Positions 25,594 through 36,092 of a DNA stretch of 64,000 nt are shown piece by piece. Under the pieces are notes generated by a model. The model ran no database searches. It was given only the letters and a program-made list of their open reading frames with translations, and was not told the origin of the DNA. Each line of letters begins with the position of its first letter. The first letter of the stretch is position 1. The DNA is from Streptomyces fumigatiscleroticus (lineage in GTDB: Bacteria > Actinomycetota > Actinomycetes > Streptomycetales > Streptomycetaceae). The stretch is from assembly GCF_014647975.1 (NCBI RefSeq), contig NZ_BMQF01000019.1, positions 121,297-185,296 of the forward strand, given 5' to 3'. Position numbers and translations under genes: made by a program.

Positions 25594-27105
25594 TTACCGT
25601 CGCGGAACCGGCTGATCCAAGGCGGGCCGACTGATGATCGAGTGGCCCGTGGCAGCCGTGAGTGGCATCGGTAGCTCGACCTTGAACTCCGTGTGCCCCG
25701 GAACGCTCTCCACGCCGATATGCCCCCCGTGTGCCGTAGTGATCGCCGCGGCGATGGCCAGGCCGAGGCCGGAGCCGCCCTCCCGGCCGCCGGCCCGGGT
25801 GCGGGAGGCGTCGGCGCGGGTGAAGCGCTCGAAGACCCGCGGGAGGAGGCCGGGCGGGATGCCGGGGCCGTCGTCCCGTACGCGGACCGCACAACGCCCG
25901 TCCGCGACCTGTACGGCGGCCACGACGGTCGTGCCCGCCGGGGTGTGCAGCCTGGCATTGGCCAGCAGGTTGGCCACCACCTGGCGCAGGCGGGCCTCGT
26001 CGCCCATGACCAGGGCCGGGCCGCCGTCCGGGGTCAGCTCCAGCCGCCAGACATGGCCGTCGCCCGCGGCACGCGCGTTCCACACCGCCTCCGTGACCAG
26101 GGCCGCGAGGTCCACCTCGGCGGAGTGCAGCGGCCGTCCCTCGTCCAGCCGGGCCAGCAGGAGCAGGTCCTCGACCAGGCCGGTCATACGGGCCGACTCG
26201 GCGGAGACCCGGCGCCAGGCCAGCACCGGCTCGATCCGGTCGGTGCCGCGGTTCATGAGCTCGGCGTATCCGGCGATGGAGGCGAGCGGGGTGCGCAGTT
26301 CATGGCTGGCGTCGGCGAGGAAGCGGCGCATGCGCTCCTCGGTGCGCCGGCGTTCGGTGAGCGACGACTCCACGTGGTCGATCATGCGGTTGAGGGCGGC
26401 GCCGACCTGGCCCGCCTCGCTGCCGGGGTCGGCGTCACGTTCCGGCACCCGGGTCAGGCCGGTGGCCTCGCCCCGGCACAGCGGGGCGCGGGAGACCACC
26501 ACGGCGGTGGCGGCCACCCGGCCGAGCGGGCGCAGCTGCCGCCGTATCACCACCGCGCAGACGCAGGCGGCGACGGTGAGCCCGGTGACCGCGACGGCCG
26601 CCTCGATTCTCACCAGACCGCCGATCAGGTCCTGTACGTCCTTCCTCGGAAGCCCGGCCAGGACGCGGATGCCGTCCGCGTCGAGCGCGGTGATCCGGTA
26701 GGTGCCGAGGCCGGGGACGGTACGGGTGTGCCGGGAGCCGTCGGCCTTCAGTCCGGTCAGCGCGGCGCGCTGGTCCGCGGTGAGCGTCCGGACCGCGGCG
26801 TCCTGGCCGACGACGGCCGCGGAGAGGATGTCGCCGTCCGCGTCGAGCCGGGCGGCGAGCAGACCGGCGGGCCGGCCGCTGGCGGCGGGGAAGGACAGGT
26901 CCGCGGTGCGGCCGGGGCGCGGCCGGGCGCCGTCCAGACAGCTTTCGGCGGCGTCGGTGACCTGGTCGTCCAGGCCGCCCAGCAGATAGGCGCGTTGGGC
27001 GAGGACGGTGGTGAGGGCCATCGCGGCGCACACGACGACCAGGGTGGCGCCGATGAACAGCGGCAGACGGGTGCGCAGCGGACCGCCGCGCCGCCGGTTC
27101 CTCAT
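25594..27105 (-). CDS. Sensor histidine kinase without adjacent response regulator
   Basis: A 503-residue membrane kinase. A first span at about 15-35 and a second near 165-190 bracket an extracellular sensor region, followed by a HAMP-like linker. The HisKA motif is SHELRTPL with phospho-acceptor His268. The N box is VANLLANARLHTP and the G boxes DDGPGIPPG and GSGLGLAIA. GGGAGGG precedes the ATG. Kinases of this type usually follow an OmpR-type regulator gene, but upstream there is only a possible 30-codon ORF and the acnA terminator, so the partner is elsewhere or lost. Confidence 0.9.
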   Translation of the reverse strand: MRNRRRGGPLRTRLPLFIGATLVVVCAAMALTTVLAQRAYLLGGLDDQVTDAAESCLDGARPRPGRTADLSFPAASGRPAGLLAARLDADGDILSAAVVGQDAAVRTLTADQRAALTGLKADGSRHTRTVPGLGTYRITALDADGIRVLAGLPRKDVQDLIGGLVRIEAAVAVTGLTVAACVCAVVIRRQLRPLGRVAATAVVVSRAPLCRGEATGLTRVPERDADPGSEAGQVGAALNRMIDHVESSLTERRRTEERMRRFLADASHELRTPLASIAGYAELMNRGTDRIEPVLAWRRVSAESARMTGLVEDLLLLARLDEGRPLHSAEVDLAALVTEAVWNARAAGDGHVWRLELTPDGGPALVMGDEARLRQVVANLLANARLHTPAGTTVVAAVQVADGRCAVRVRDDGPGIPPGLLPRVFERFTRADASRTRAGGREGGSGLGLAIAAAITTAHGGHIGVESVPGHTEFKVELPMPLTAATGHSIISRPALDQPVPRR

Positions 27106-27194
27106 CTTCCCTCCCGTGCGGGCCGCGGCGCGGGCTCGTCATCGACGGTCGGTACGCGGACGTGGCCGGTGCGGAACCCGGAAGTGACGGACAT
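27102..27194 (-). CDS. Possible 30-aa leader ORF before histidine kinase
   Basis: ATG 27194 opens MSVTSGFRTGHVRVPTVDDE and stops at a TGA that overlaps the kinase ATG (ATGA). This overlap is the only support; the ribosome site is weak. It could be a leader peptide, a remnant of a deleted upstream gene, or chance. Confidence 0.25.
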   Translation of the reverse strand: MSVTSGFRTGHVRVPTVDDEPAPRPAREGR

Positions 27195-27299
27195 GTACTG
27201 ATCGTGTCCCGGTGTGCTGGGGGAACGCTGTGTTCACCCTGAGACCCGGCGATGTCCCGGGCGGCCGGGACCGGCCCGTCGTACGGACGGAGAACGGCG

Positions 27300-27332
27300 A
27301 GGGCCGCACCCCCGTCGCGGGGATGCGGCCCT
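27300..27332 (-). terminator. acnA terminator hairpin
   Basis: AGGGCCGCA...TGCGGCCCT with further C/G pairing around a short loop, 20 bp downstream of the acnA stop. It has no T tract, as is usual in Streptomyces. Confidence 0.7.
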
Positions 27333-27352
27333 GAAGCGTCGTGCCCTGTCGC

Positions 27353-30085
<2,733 letters not shown>

Positions 30086-30138
30086 TTATGTGCGCGTACC
30101 ACCGCAATCCTGCCGCCACGCCGTTTTGGCCGATCCGC

Positions 30139-30170
30139 TAAGGTAAGGCTAAGTTAGGTAAGCCTTACCG
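30139..30170. promoter_or_regulatory. Two overlapping iron boxes upstream of acnA
   Basis: TTAGGTAAGCCTTACC (from 30154) and, on the other strand, CTAACTTAGCCTTACC (from 30157 down to 30139) each match the DtxR/IdeR/DmdR consensus TTAGGTTAGGCTAACCTAA at about 14 of 19 positions. GGTAAG-C-CTTACC (30157-30169) is a perfect palindrome. The sites lie 54-85 bp upstream of the acnA start. Iron-dependent control of an Fe-S enzyme is the inference. Confidence 0.65.
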
Positions 30171-30198
30171 ATTGGCGGCTGCGGTGCGCCTCGGCAGA

Positions 30199-30216
30199 TA
30201 TCTCGATGTCGAGATA
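30199..30216. promoter_or_regulatory. 18-bp palindrome at acnA promoter, TamR/MarR-like
   Basis: TATCTCGA-TG-TCGAGATA has perfect 8-bp arms and directly abuts the -10 box, where it would cover the start of transcription. Its form is that of MarR-family (UrtR/TamR group) sites. In S. coelicolor TamR is known to act on the aconitase gene; identity with its site is inferred, not tested. Confidence 0.6.
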
Positions 30217-30245
30217 ACTCTAGTACATGAGGGCGGGACGGTCAT
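30217..30245 (-). promoter_or_regulatory. Likely acnA promoter (ATGACC-17-TAGAGT)
   Basis: On the minus strand ATGACC (30245-30240) and TAGAGT (30222-30217) are 17 bp apart, 130-160 bp upstream of acnA. The transposon junction (30254-30260) is about 10 bp further upstream, so the core promoter is intact. Confidence 0.55.
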
Positions 30246-30253
30246 GCCCGGAC

Positions 30254-30259
30254 TCCCCT
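30254..30259. repeat. Left target-site duplications of both transposons (TCCCC and CCCCT)
   Basis: TCCCCT here contains TCCCC (30254-30258), the left duplication of the deleted element, and CCCCT (30255-30259), the left duplication of the complete element. Confidence 0.85.
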
Positions 30260-30290
30260 TGTCCGCTGTCATCCAATCGAGGCGTTTGAC

Positions 30291-30334
30291 AGCGAACCGA
30301 GTCGTTCTCGCTTCCTTGCCAGCGAACCTAGTCC
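30291..30334 (+). repeat. Left-end transposase-binding repeats, complete element
   Basis: AGCGAACCGAGTCG (30291-30304) and AGCGAACCTAGTCC (30321-30334) are direct repeats spaced 30 bp apart. Their place inside the transposon end suggests TnsB binding sites. Confidence 0.65.
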
Positions 30335-30364
30335 TACGAGGTGACGTGCGGGGGGGGGTGCAGG

Positions 30365-31117
30365 GTGGCCGTACCGGTCGGGGTGGATCTTGCGGAGCCG
30401 TACGTCGAGCTGTCGTACGTGGATGCTGTGGGCGCGTGTCGGCGGCGTCCGCTCTTGGACTGTGCGACGACACGGTTCGAGGACGTGGCCGCGGTACGGC
30501 CGTTTCGCTGGTCACGTGGTGAGCGCCACTTCCCGGGCTGGTACTGGGCGGCGACGACCGGGCGGCACGTCGGTTTCGAGTCCTGGCTGGAGCGGGACCG
30601 GCTTGTGCTTATGGACTTCGATCCCGGGGTGGTGGGGATCGCCTCGCAGCCGTTCTGGGTGCACTGGCACGACGGCGAGCGTGAGCGTCGGCACGCGCCG
30701 GACTACTTCGTACGCCGCGCGGACGGCTCGGCGGTGGTCGTCGACGTCCGCGCCGATGAGCGGGTCAAACCGAGGGACGCGGAGGCGTTCGAGGTGACGC
30801 ACCGGGCCTGCGGTCAGGCGGGATGGAGCTTCGAGCGGGTCGGGGTTCCGGAGGAAGTGCTGCTGGCGAACGTGCGGTGGCTGTCGCGCTACCGGCATCC
30901 CCGGTGCCGGCTCGGGCCGGTCGTGGACCATCTCCGGGAGGTCTTCGCGGAACCGGCCCCGTTGATGGGCGGTGCGGATGCGGCCGGTGACCGGCTTGAG
31001 ACGCTCCCCGTCCTGTTCCACCTCCTCTGGCTGCACGAGTTGGCCGCCGAGGGGCTGGCGGTCGCGCTGCTGGGGCCGTCCACCGTCGTGCGCCTGGCGG
31101 ACGGAAGTATTCGGTGA
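30365..31117 (+). CDS. tnsA: TnsA-like transposon endonuclease
   Basis: A 250-residue PD-(D/E)XK-type nuclease expected to nick the 5' ends of the element so that it moves by cut-and-paste together with TnsB. Candidate active-site residues are Glu72 (FESWLERD), Asp113 (APDYFV) and Asp127 (VVVDVRADE). The position usually held by Lys is Arg129, also Arg in the copy at 36158, so this may be a subfamily trait. GTG 30365 is preceded by a run of eight G; GTG 30341 is possible. It overlaps tnsB by GTGA (31114-31117). Confidence 0.85.
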   Translation: MAVPVGVDLAEPYVELSYVDAVGACRRRPLLDCATTRFEDVAAVRPFRWSRGERHFPGWYWAATTGRHVGFESWLERDRLVLMDFDPGVVGIASQPFWVHWHDGERERRHAPDYFVRRADGSAVVVDVRADERVKPRDAEAFEVTHRACGQAGWSFERVGVPEEVLLANVRWLSRYRHPRCRLGPVVDHLREVFAEPAPLMGGADAAGDRLETLPVLFHLLWLHELAAEGLAVALLGPSTVVRLADGSIR

Positions 31118-32997
31118 CGAGGGCCGGGAAGGAACGGCGGGTGCCTGCGTCGGCCAGGATCGCGGAGTTCCCGCAGACCGCTGCGGAACAGGCCCGTTGG
31201 TGGGAGAGCCACATTCTGGAGGTGCTGGACGGCTTGCCGCCGGATGCGCCTGCTGGGACGGCGCCGCGCCCCGAGTTCGACCCGGAACGGAACTCGCTGG
31301 CTCAGCGGGAACGGGCCAAGGCTGCCGAGCTGACGGCGGCCGGGCACGCGATGACGGCCAGCGGCGTCAAGCAACGGCGTCAGCGCTATCAGCGGGACGG
31401 GCTGGTCGGCCTGGCCGACGGCCGGTCGGCCAAACAGATGCCGTCCTTCGGCCGGGTGGCCCCGGCAGTGGTCGAGGCGATGCGGCAGGCGATCGGCGAG
31501 ACGGCCGAGGCATCGTCGAAGACGATCGGCTTCGTGGTCTGGCGGGCGACGCAGATCCTGGCCGCCCGTGAGGACGCGCAGGGCATCGAGGTGCCCTCAC
31601 AGCGCACGCTCTACCGGCTGTTCGACAAGCTGGCCGCCGGCACTCACGCGACGGGCTCGGCGACCACACGCCGTTCGGTGAACGCGCGTCCGGCCGGACC
31701 GTTCGGGGAAGTGCCGGCCTGCGCGCCGGGCGAGTGGATGCAGATCGACTCCACACCGCTGGATGTCCTGGTCCGGCTGGACGAGGGCATTGCGGAGAAG
31801 GTCGAGCTGACCGCCATGATCGACCTGGCCACCAGGTCACTGACCGCCGCGGTCCTGCGGCCGACGACGAAAGCGGCCGACGCGTCCGCGCTGCTGGCCC
31901 GGAGCATCACCCCCGAGATGATGCGTCCTGGCTGGTCGGACGCACTTCGGATGTCGAGATCTGCGCTGCCACACCGGCGGCTGATGTCCCTGGACGAGCG
32001 GCTGGAACAAGCGGCTGCGAGGCCGGTGATCGTGCCGGACACGATCGTCTGCGACCACGGCAAGGTCTTCATCTCGAACAACTTCCGTGCGTCCTGCCGC
32101 TACTTGGGCATCAGCCTCCAGCCGACACACAAGGCGTCGCCTTTCGAGAAGGGTGCGATCGAGAAGACGCTGGGTTCGGTGGCGACGCTGTTCGCGCAGT
32201 TCGTCGCGGGTTACACCGGCCGGTCGGTGGACCGCCGGGGCCGGGGCCTGGAGGACGGACCTCTGTGGTCCCTGCCAGAACTCCAGAGCCTGCTGGACGA
32301 GTGGATCGTCATCTGGCAGAACCGTCCGCACGACGCACTGCGGGACCCCGACTCACCGAAGCGCGCGTTCACGCCGAACGAGAAGTACGCGATGCTGCTG
32401 GAGTCGTGCGGCTATGTTCCGGCCCCGTTCAGCGGCGAGGACTACGTCGAGTTGCTGCCCGAACGCTGGCAGGCGATCAACTCCTACGGCATCCGGATCA
32501 ACCACCGCACCTACGACGACGGCGAGTTGACCCCGTTGCGCCGCCAGCACTCCGGGGTGGCGGAGAAGAAGGGGCTGTGGGAGATCCACTACGACCCCTA
32601 CGACGTCTCCCGGGTCTGGGTACGCGACCGCCGCAGCGAACCGGCCCGGTGGATCACGGTGTTCTGGAAGCACCTGCACCGTGTCGGCGTCCCGTTCGGC
32701 GAGATGGCCTGGGACCACGCCCGCGAACAGGTCCCGGGAGGGACCGAGGAACAGATCGCCGATGCCGCCGCCGACCTGATGCGGCGGACACACGACGGGC
32801 CTGTCCAGCTGAAGCGCCGTGCTGCAAAGCGGTCCCGGCGCGTCGCCGCGCGGACCCGGGCCACTGCCTCCGACCGGCCGGTCCCAGATCCGACCACCGC
32901 CGAAGCGGTTCAGGACGACCAGGCGGACACCGAGTCCGCGAAGGTCATCCCGCTGGGGCTGTTCGACCCGCTCGCCAACCCCTGGAGGCGTCCGTGA
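31114..32997 (+). CDS. tnsB: TnsB-like DDE transposase
   Basis: A 627-residue transposase of the rve/retroviral-integrase fold. Catalytic residues are Asp212 (QIDSTPLD), Asp314 (VCDHGKVF) and Glu350 (GAIEK), with exactly 35 residues between the last two (D35E). N-terminal helix-turn-helix DNA-binding domains lie before residue 200, and a beta-barrel and basic tail (KRRAAKRSRRVAARTRA) follow. It starts at GTG 31114, overlapping tnsA, and its stop overlaps tnsC by GTGA. It is expected to bind the AGCGAACCNAGTC repeats and join 3' ends. Confidence 0.92.
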   Translation: MTRAGKERRVPASARIAEFPQTAAEQARWWESHILEVLDGLPPDAPAGTAPRPEFDPERNSLAQRERAKAAELTAAGHAMTASGVKQRRQRYQRDGLVGLADGRSAKQMPSFGRVAPAVVEAMRQAIGETAEASSKTIGFVVWRATQILAAREDAQGIEVPSQRTLYRLFDKLAAGTHATGSATTRRSVNARPAGPFGEVPACAPGEWMQIDSTPLDVLVRLDEGIAEKVELTAMIDLATRSLTAAVLRPTTKAADASALLARSITPEMMRPGWSDALRMSRSALPHRRLMSLDERLEQAAARPVIVPDTIVCDHGKVFISNNFRASCRYLGISLQPTHKASPFEKGAIEKTLGSVATLFAQFVAGYTGRSVDRRGRGLEDGPLWSLPELQSLLDEWIVIWQNRPHDALRDPDSPKRAFTPNEKYAMLLESCGYVPAPFSGEDYVELLPERWQAINSYGIRINHRTYDDGELTPLRRQHSGVAEKKGLWEIHYDPYDVSRVWVRDRRSEPARWITVFWKHLHRVGVPFGEMAWDHAREQVPGGTEEQIADAAADLMRRTHDGPVQLKRRAAKRSRRVAARTRATASDRPVPDPTTAEAVQDDQADTESAKVIPLGLFDPLANPWRRP

Positions 32998-34031
32998 CCA
33001 TCTCCGAACCAACGACCGGACGCGCATCGCTGCAAGAGGCCGATGCCGAGGCCAACCGGCAACTGACCACCCTGGAGGGATGGCGGAGGTTCGCCGCCGG
33101 CCCGCCCAGTCCCCCTGTTCTGTTGACCGCGGCCGATCTGGACGGTCTGTCTCCGGTCGAGCGGGCGCTCTACGACGATGACCGGCTCGACCATCACGCC
33201 CGCATGCTCGTGGTCGCCACCTCGTTCGTCGAGAAGACCGTGGTCTGCGGCCGTCGGCTGGTCCTGCTCAACCGACACGCGATCAGCGCCCGCCGCGGCC
33301 TGATGGTCTCCGGACTGCCCGGCACCGGCAAGACCAGCGCCCTAACCCAGCTCGGACTCGCTCACGAACTCCTCGACCGGGCCCGCCACCCGAACGTCGC
33401 CGACCGCATCCCGGTGGTTTACATCACCGTCCCGCCCGCGGCGACCGCGCGCATGATCGCGGCCGAGTTCGCGCGCTTCCTGGGTCTGCCGGTGAGGGCC
33501 AGATCGAACATGACCGACATCATCGAAGCGGTGGTCGGCGTCTGCACGGACACTCGCACGGGCCTGGTCCTGGTCGACGAAATTCACAACGTTTCGCAGG
33601 TCACACGGGCTGGTGCTGAGGTCTCCGACACTCTGAAGTACTTCTCGGAACGCCTCCCCGCGACGTTCGCCTACGCAGGCATCAACCTCGAAACCAGCGA
33701 ACTGCTGGCAGGCACGCGGGGCGCCCAGATCGCGAGCCGCTTCACCCTCGTCCCCACCCGCCCCTTCCCCTACGGCAGCGAATGGAAGGGTCTGGTCGCA
33801 ACCATGGAGGAGACCCTTCTCCTTCACGATCATCCACCGGGAAGTCTGGTCAAGCTGGACCGCTACCTCCACAAACGAACCGACGGCATGATCGGCGCGT
33901 TGTCCCACGCGATCCGGGGCGCCGCGATCGACGCGATCCTCAACGGCACCGAGCGCGTGACCAAGGCAGGTCTCGACGCCGTTCCCCTGGACCATGCTGC
34001 GGAAGCCCATGGGAAGGGCCCCTTGAATTGA
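32994..34031 (+). CDS. tnsC: TnsC/TniB-like AAA+ transposition regulator
   Basis: A 345-residue AAA+ ATPase. Walker A is GLPGTGKTS with Lys113 and Walker B LVLVDEIHN with Asp195-Glu196. In Tn7-like systems this protein passes the target chosen by TniQ/TnsD to the TnsAB transposase and gives target immunity. GTG 32994 overlaps tnsB, and the TGA overlaps a TTG start of tniQ. Confidence 0.9.
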   Translation: MTISEPTTGRASLQEADAEANRQLTTLEGWRRFAAGPPSPPVLLTAADLDGLSPVERALYDDDRLDHHARMLVVATSFVEKTVVCGRRLVLLNRHAISARRGLMVSGLPGTGKTSALTQLGLAHELLDRARHPNVADRIPVVYITVPPAATARMIAAEFARFLGLPVRARSNMTDIIEAVVGVCTDTRTGLVLVDEIHNVSQVTRAGAEVSDTLKYFSERLPATFAYAGINLETSELLAGTRGAQIASRFTLVPTRPFPYGSEWKGLVATMEETLLLHDHPPGSLVKLDRYLHKRTDGMIGALSHAIRGAAIDAILNGTERVTKAGLDAVPLDHAAEAHGKGPLN

Positions 34032-34693
34032 CTCCCCCAGAGCCCGAGCTGCCCCGCCCGTTGGCTCCACTGCCCGTTCGACTACGCCCTCACGCCGGCG
34101 AGATCACTGACTCCTACGTCCGCCGCCTGGCACGCGCGAACCATCTCAAGCCGAGCTATCTGCACTGCTTCCTCAACGGGCCGCCCTTCTGGTTCGGCAA
34201 GCCACAGCTCGACCGCCTGGCCGCCGTTTCCGGACGTTCCGAGGAGTCCCTGGACCGGGCCCTCGCCGACGCCAGCTCCCCGCGCGGCCGCATGAAACCC
34301 AACCCGCGCACAGCGCGAACGGACCCCTTCGCCGACAATCCCAACCTTCCCCTGCTCATCTACATCGACGCCCGCCGAGGCCACACGATCCAGGATCTGG
34401 CTCTGCGGCACCGAGTTCCCCGGCGTCTCGTCCGCCTCGCCCTGGACACGATGCAACCGCCTCCCCGAGGAGTCGACCGAGGCTACGGAGGCTTCGACAG
34501 CGACCTCATCAAGGCCGTCCGGGCCCTGGCGGACGAGGGCCTCGGACCGAAGCAGATATGGCTGAGGCTCATGGACTACTACGAGGAGTCCGTGTCCTAC
34601 ACGATGCTCCGCCAATTCGTCCGTCAGTACTACCCCCGACGGCACAATGCCGCGACTGGCAGCCCTCGTTCTCCACAAGGTCACTTTCTGTAA
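34028..34693 (+). CDS. tniQ: TniQ-like target-selection protein
   Basis: A 221-residue protein starting at TTG 34028, which overlaps the tnsC stop (TTGA). The N-terminal PVRLRPHAGEITDSYVRRLARAN matches the TniQ domain. The C-terminal half (LALDTMQPPPRGVDRGYGG onward) has a segment GLGPKQIWLRLMDYYEESVSYTMLRQFV that looks like a helix-turn-helix. It is much shorter than TnsD (about 500 residues), closer to TniQ of Tn5053 or CAST systems. It presumably sets target choice; the target preference is unknown. Confidence 0.82.
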   Translation: MTPPEPELPRPLAPLPVRLRPHAGEITDSYVRRLARANHLKPSYLHCFLNGPPFWFGKPQLDRLAAVSGRSEESLDRALADASSPRGRMKPNPRTARTDPFADNPNLPLLIYIDARRGHTIQDLALRHRVPRRLVRLALDTMQPPPRGVDRGYGGFDSDLIKAVRALADEGLGPKQIWLRLMDYYEESVSYTMLRQFVRQYYPRRHNAATGSPRSPQGHFL

Positions 34694-34832
34694 TTTCCTG
34701 AGTCGAGCCGAGGGCCACCGGCTGAGAGCGATCGTGTCCCGTCTTCAGGGACCTGACGGTCTCGCCTCAGGGGATCTGGTCCGATTCGCCTCGGGCCTCA
34801 GGTGTACTGGTCCGCCCCTGCCCGTCCGGCGT

Positions 34833-35258
34833 TCATCCTCTCGCACTGGCGACTCCCAAGCCGTCCATGTAGTCGCGGACCCGCGTGATCAGCCCGCCGT
34901 GAACGTGGAGTACAAGGAGGCCGGGGACAGTGAAGGTGGTGCGCCTGGTCGGCAGCGTTGCTACCACGACATGCTCAGCGATGATCACTTCCGGATCGGC
35001 GGTCTCGTAGGCCGCGGTCTTCCTGACCTCCTCCACCTGGACCGGACTGGCACCCCAGGCCGCTCGGTATCCCGCACGCACTGCCTCGCGCCCTTCGTAA
35101 CGCGGAGGAAAGCCAGGAGAGGTGAACGGGAACTCGTGCACCGCATCCACGGCATACAGGTCGGCGAGATCGTCTGCGGACTTGTCGAGCATGGCCTGGT
35201 AATAGCAGGCCAGCACCTCGCGAGGGGTGCGGACAGTAGGCGTCTCCAGGTCCGGCAC
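34833..35258 (-). CDS. SnoaL/NTF2-like protein (transposon cargo)
   Basis: A 141-residue protein of the ketosteroid-isomerase-like fold (REVLACYYQAMLDKSADDLADLYAVDAVHEFPF...PPRYEGREAVRAGYRAAW). Such proteins include small isomerases, hydrolases and binding proteins; the substrate is unknown. I chose GTG 35258 because GGAG lies 8 nt upstream; GTG 35276 would place the start directly beside the operator. It is divergent from the TetR gene with a palindrome between, so it is probably the TetR target. Confidence 0.75.
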   Translation of the reverse strand: MPDLETPTVRTPREVLACYYQAMLDKSADDLADLYAVDAVHEFPFTSPGFPPRYEGREAVRAGYRAAWGASPVQVEEVRKTAAYETADPEVIIAEHVVVATLPTRRTTFTVPGLLVLHVHGGLITRVRDYMDGLGVASARG

Positions 35259-35276
35259 AGGGATCACTCCATTCAC

Positions 35277-35290
35277 TCAACACGTGTTGA
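35277..35290. promoter_or_regulatory. Palindrome TCAACACGTGTTGA between SnoaL-like and TetR genes
   Basis: A perfect 14-bp palindrome in the divergent promoter region, the usual place for a TetR-family operator. A -10-like TAGAGT (35334-35339) lies 6 bp before the TetR GTG, suggesting a leaderless TetR transcript. Confidence 0.7.
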
Positions 35291-35345
35291 CCCAACCACC
35301 GTAGGAGTCGGCCGAGGGTTCGGTCAACGGCTGTAGAGTGAATCG

Positions 35346-35912
35346 GTGCCCTCCCCTCACCGGTCCCGCGCCGACCGCCGCCGAGCCACCGAACTGCGCA
35401 TCCTCAACAGCGCTCGGGAGCTGTTCGCCGAGAAGGGATTCGATCGCACCACCATCCGCGCCGTCGCAACCGCGGCCGGTGTCGACCCGGCTCTCGTCAT
35501 GCAGTACTTCGGCTCGAAGCGCGAGCTTTTCACCCAAGCAGTGCAGGCATTTCCCGCATTGCCGGCAGCCACCGACACCGACGCACTCGTGGATCAGCTG
35601 CTGGCCACGCTCGACCTCAAGCTCGGCGGCCTACCCGAGGGCACACTGGTGATGTTGCGCTCCATGCTCACCGACCCAGCAGCAGCCGATCACGTCCGCG
35701 AGACCCTCGATCGGCAGATCGACAGCGTCAGCGCCGCCCTGCCCGCAGCCGAGGACCCCGAGCTGCGCGCCGCACTGGTCATCACCACCTTGCTGGGGGT
35801 CACCATCGGCCACCAGTTCCTCGGCCTGGCCGCTCTTCGTGACGTCCCAGCCGACCGCATCGCCAGCCTGCTCCGCCCGGCGTTCAAGGCCCTCACAGGA
35901 CCGCCGGATTGA
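35346..35912 (+). CDS. TetR-family repressor (transposon cargo)
   Basis: A 188-residue repressor. The N-terminal HTH reads RILNSARELFAEKGFDRTTIRAVATAAGVDPALVMQYFGSKRELF (about 18-62), followed by an all-helical ligand domain. It probably regulates itself and the divergent SnoaL-like gene through the 14-bp palindrome. Its stop is about 140 bp from the transposon end, so the pair travels with the element. The inducer is unknown. Confidence 0.88.
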   Translation: MPSPHRSRADRRRATELRILNSARELFAEKGFDRTTIRAVATAAGVDPALVMQYFGSKRELFTQAVQAFPALPAATDTDALVDQLLATLDLKLGGLPEGTLVMLRSMLTDPAAADHVRETLDRQIDSVSAALPAAEDPELRAALVITTLLGVTIGHQFLGLAALRDVPADRIASLLRPAFKALTGPPD

Positions 35913-35958
35913 AATAGCGGACTTCAGTACTGGCCGCCGCAGGTCAGCGGTCCGACTC

Positions 35959-36020
35959 GGAACCAGATCACCCAAGACATGGCAGATCGCTTGCCATTGA
36001 ACCTAGTCGCCCAAGGTCAG
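35959..36020 (+). repeat. Right-end transposase-binding repeats, complete element
   Basis: GAACCAGATCACCCAAGACA (from 35960) and GAACCTAGTCGCCCAAGGTC (from 35999) are related direct repeats and share GAACCNAGTC with the left end. Confidence 0.6.
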
Positions 36021-36056
36021 GACATCGCACCGGACTAACTTCATTGTCAATGGACA

Positions 36057-36061
36057 CCCCT
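36057..36061. repeat. Right target-site duplication of complete element (CCCCT)
   Basis: CCCCT directly follows the GGACA terminus and matches 30255-30259. Its last T is also the first base of the deleted element. Confidence 0.85.
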
Positions 36062-36092
36062 GACCGCTCTCATCCAATCGAGGCGTTTACTC

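Larger units (their letters stand above)
30260..36056 (+). mobile_element. Complete Tn7-like transposon (TnsA-TnsB-TnsC-TniQ) with cargo
   Basis: A 5797-bp element with termini TGTCC...GGACA and flanking 5-bp repeats CCCCT (30255-30259 and 36057-36061), the duplication length of Tn7-like transposons. It holds four overlapping transposition genes and a divergent SnoaL-like/TetR cargo pair near the right end. Left-end repeats of AGCGAACCNAGTC type are 30 bp apart; right-end repeats are of GAACCNAGTCRCCCAAG type. No tnsE, Cas genes or CRISPR array are seen. It inserted at the left end of a related, older element. Confidence 0.88.

Noticed and set aside
30287..36049. TGACA...TGTCA as termini of the complete transposon
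   Set aside because: These give no matching 5-bp flanks. TGTCC (30260) and GGACA (36056) give an exact CCCCT duplication and align with the second element.
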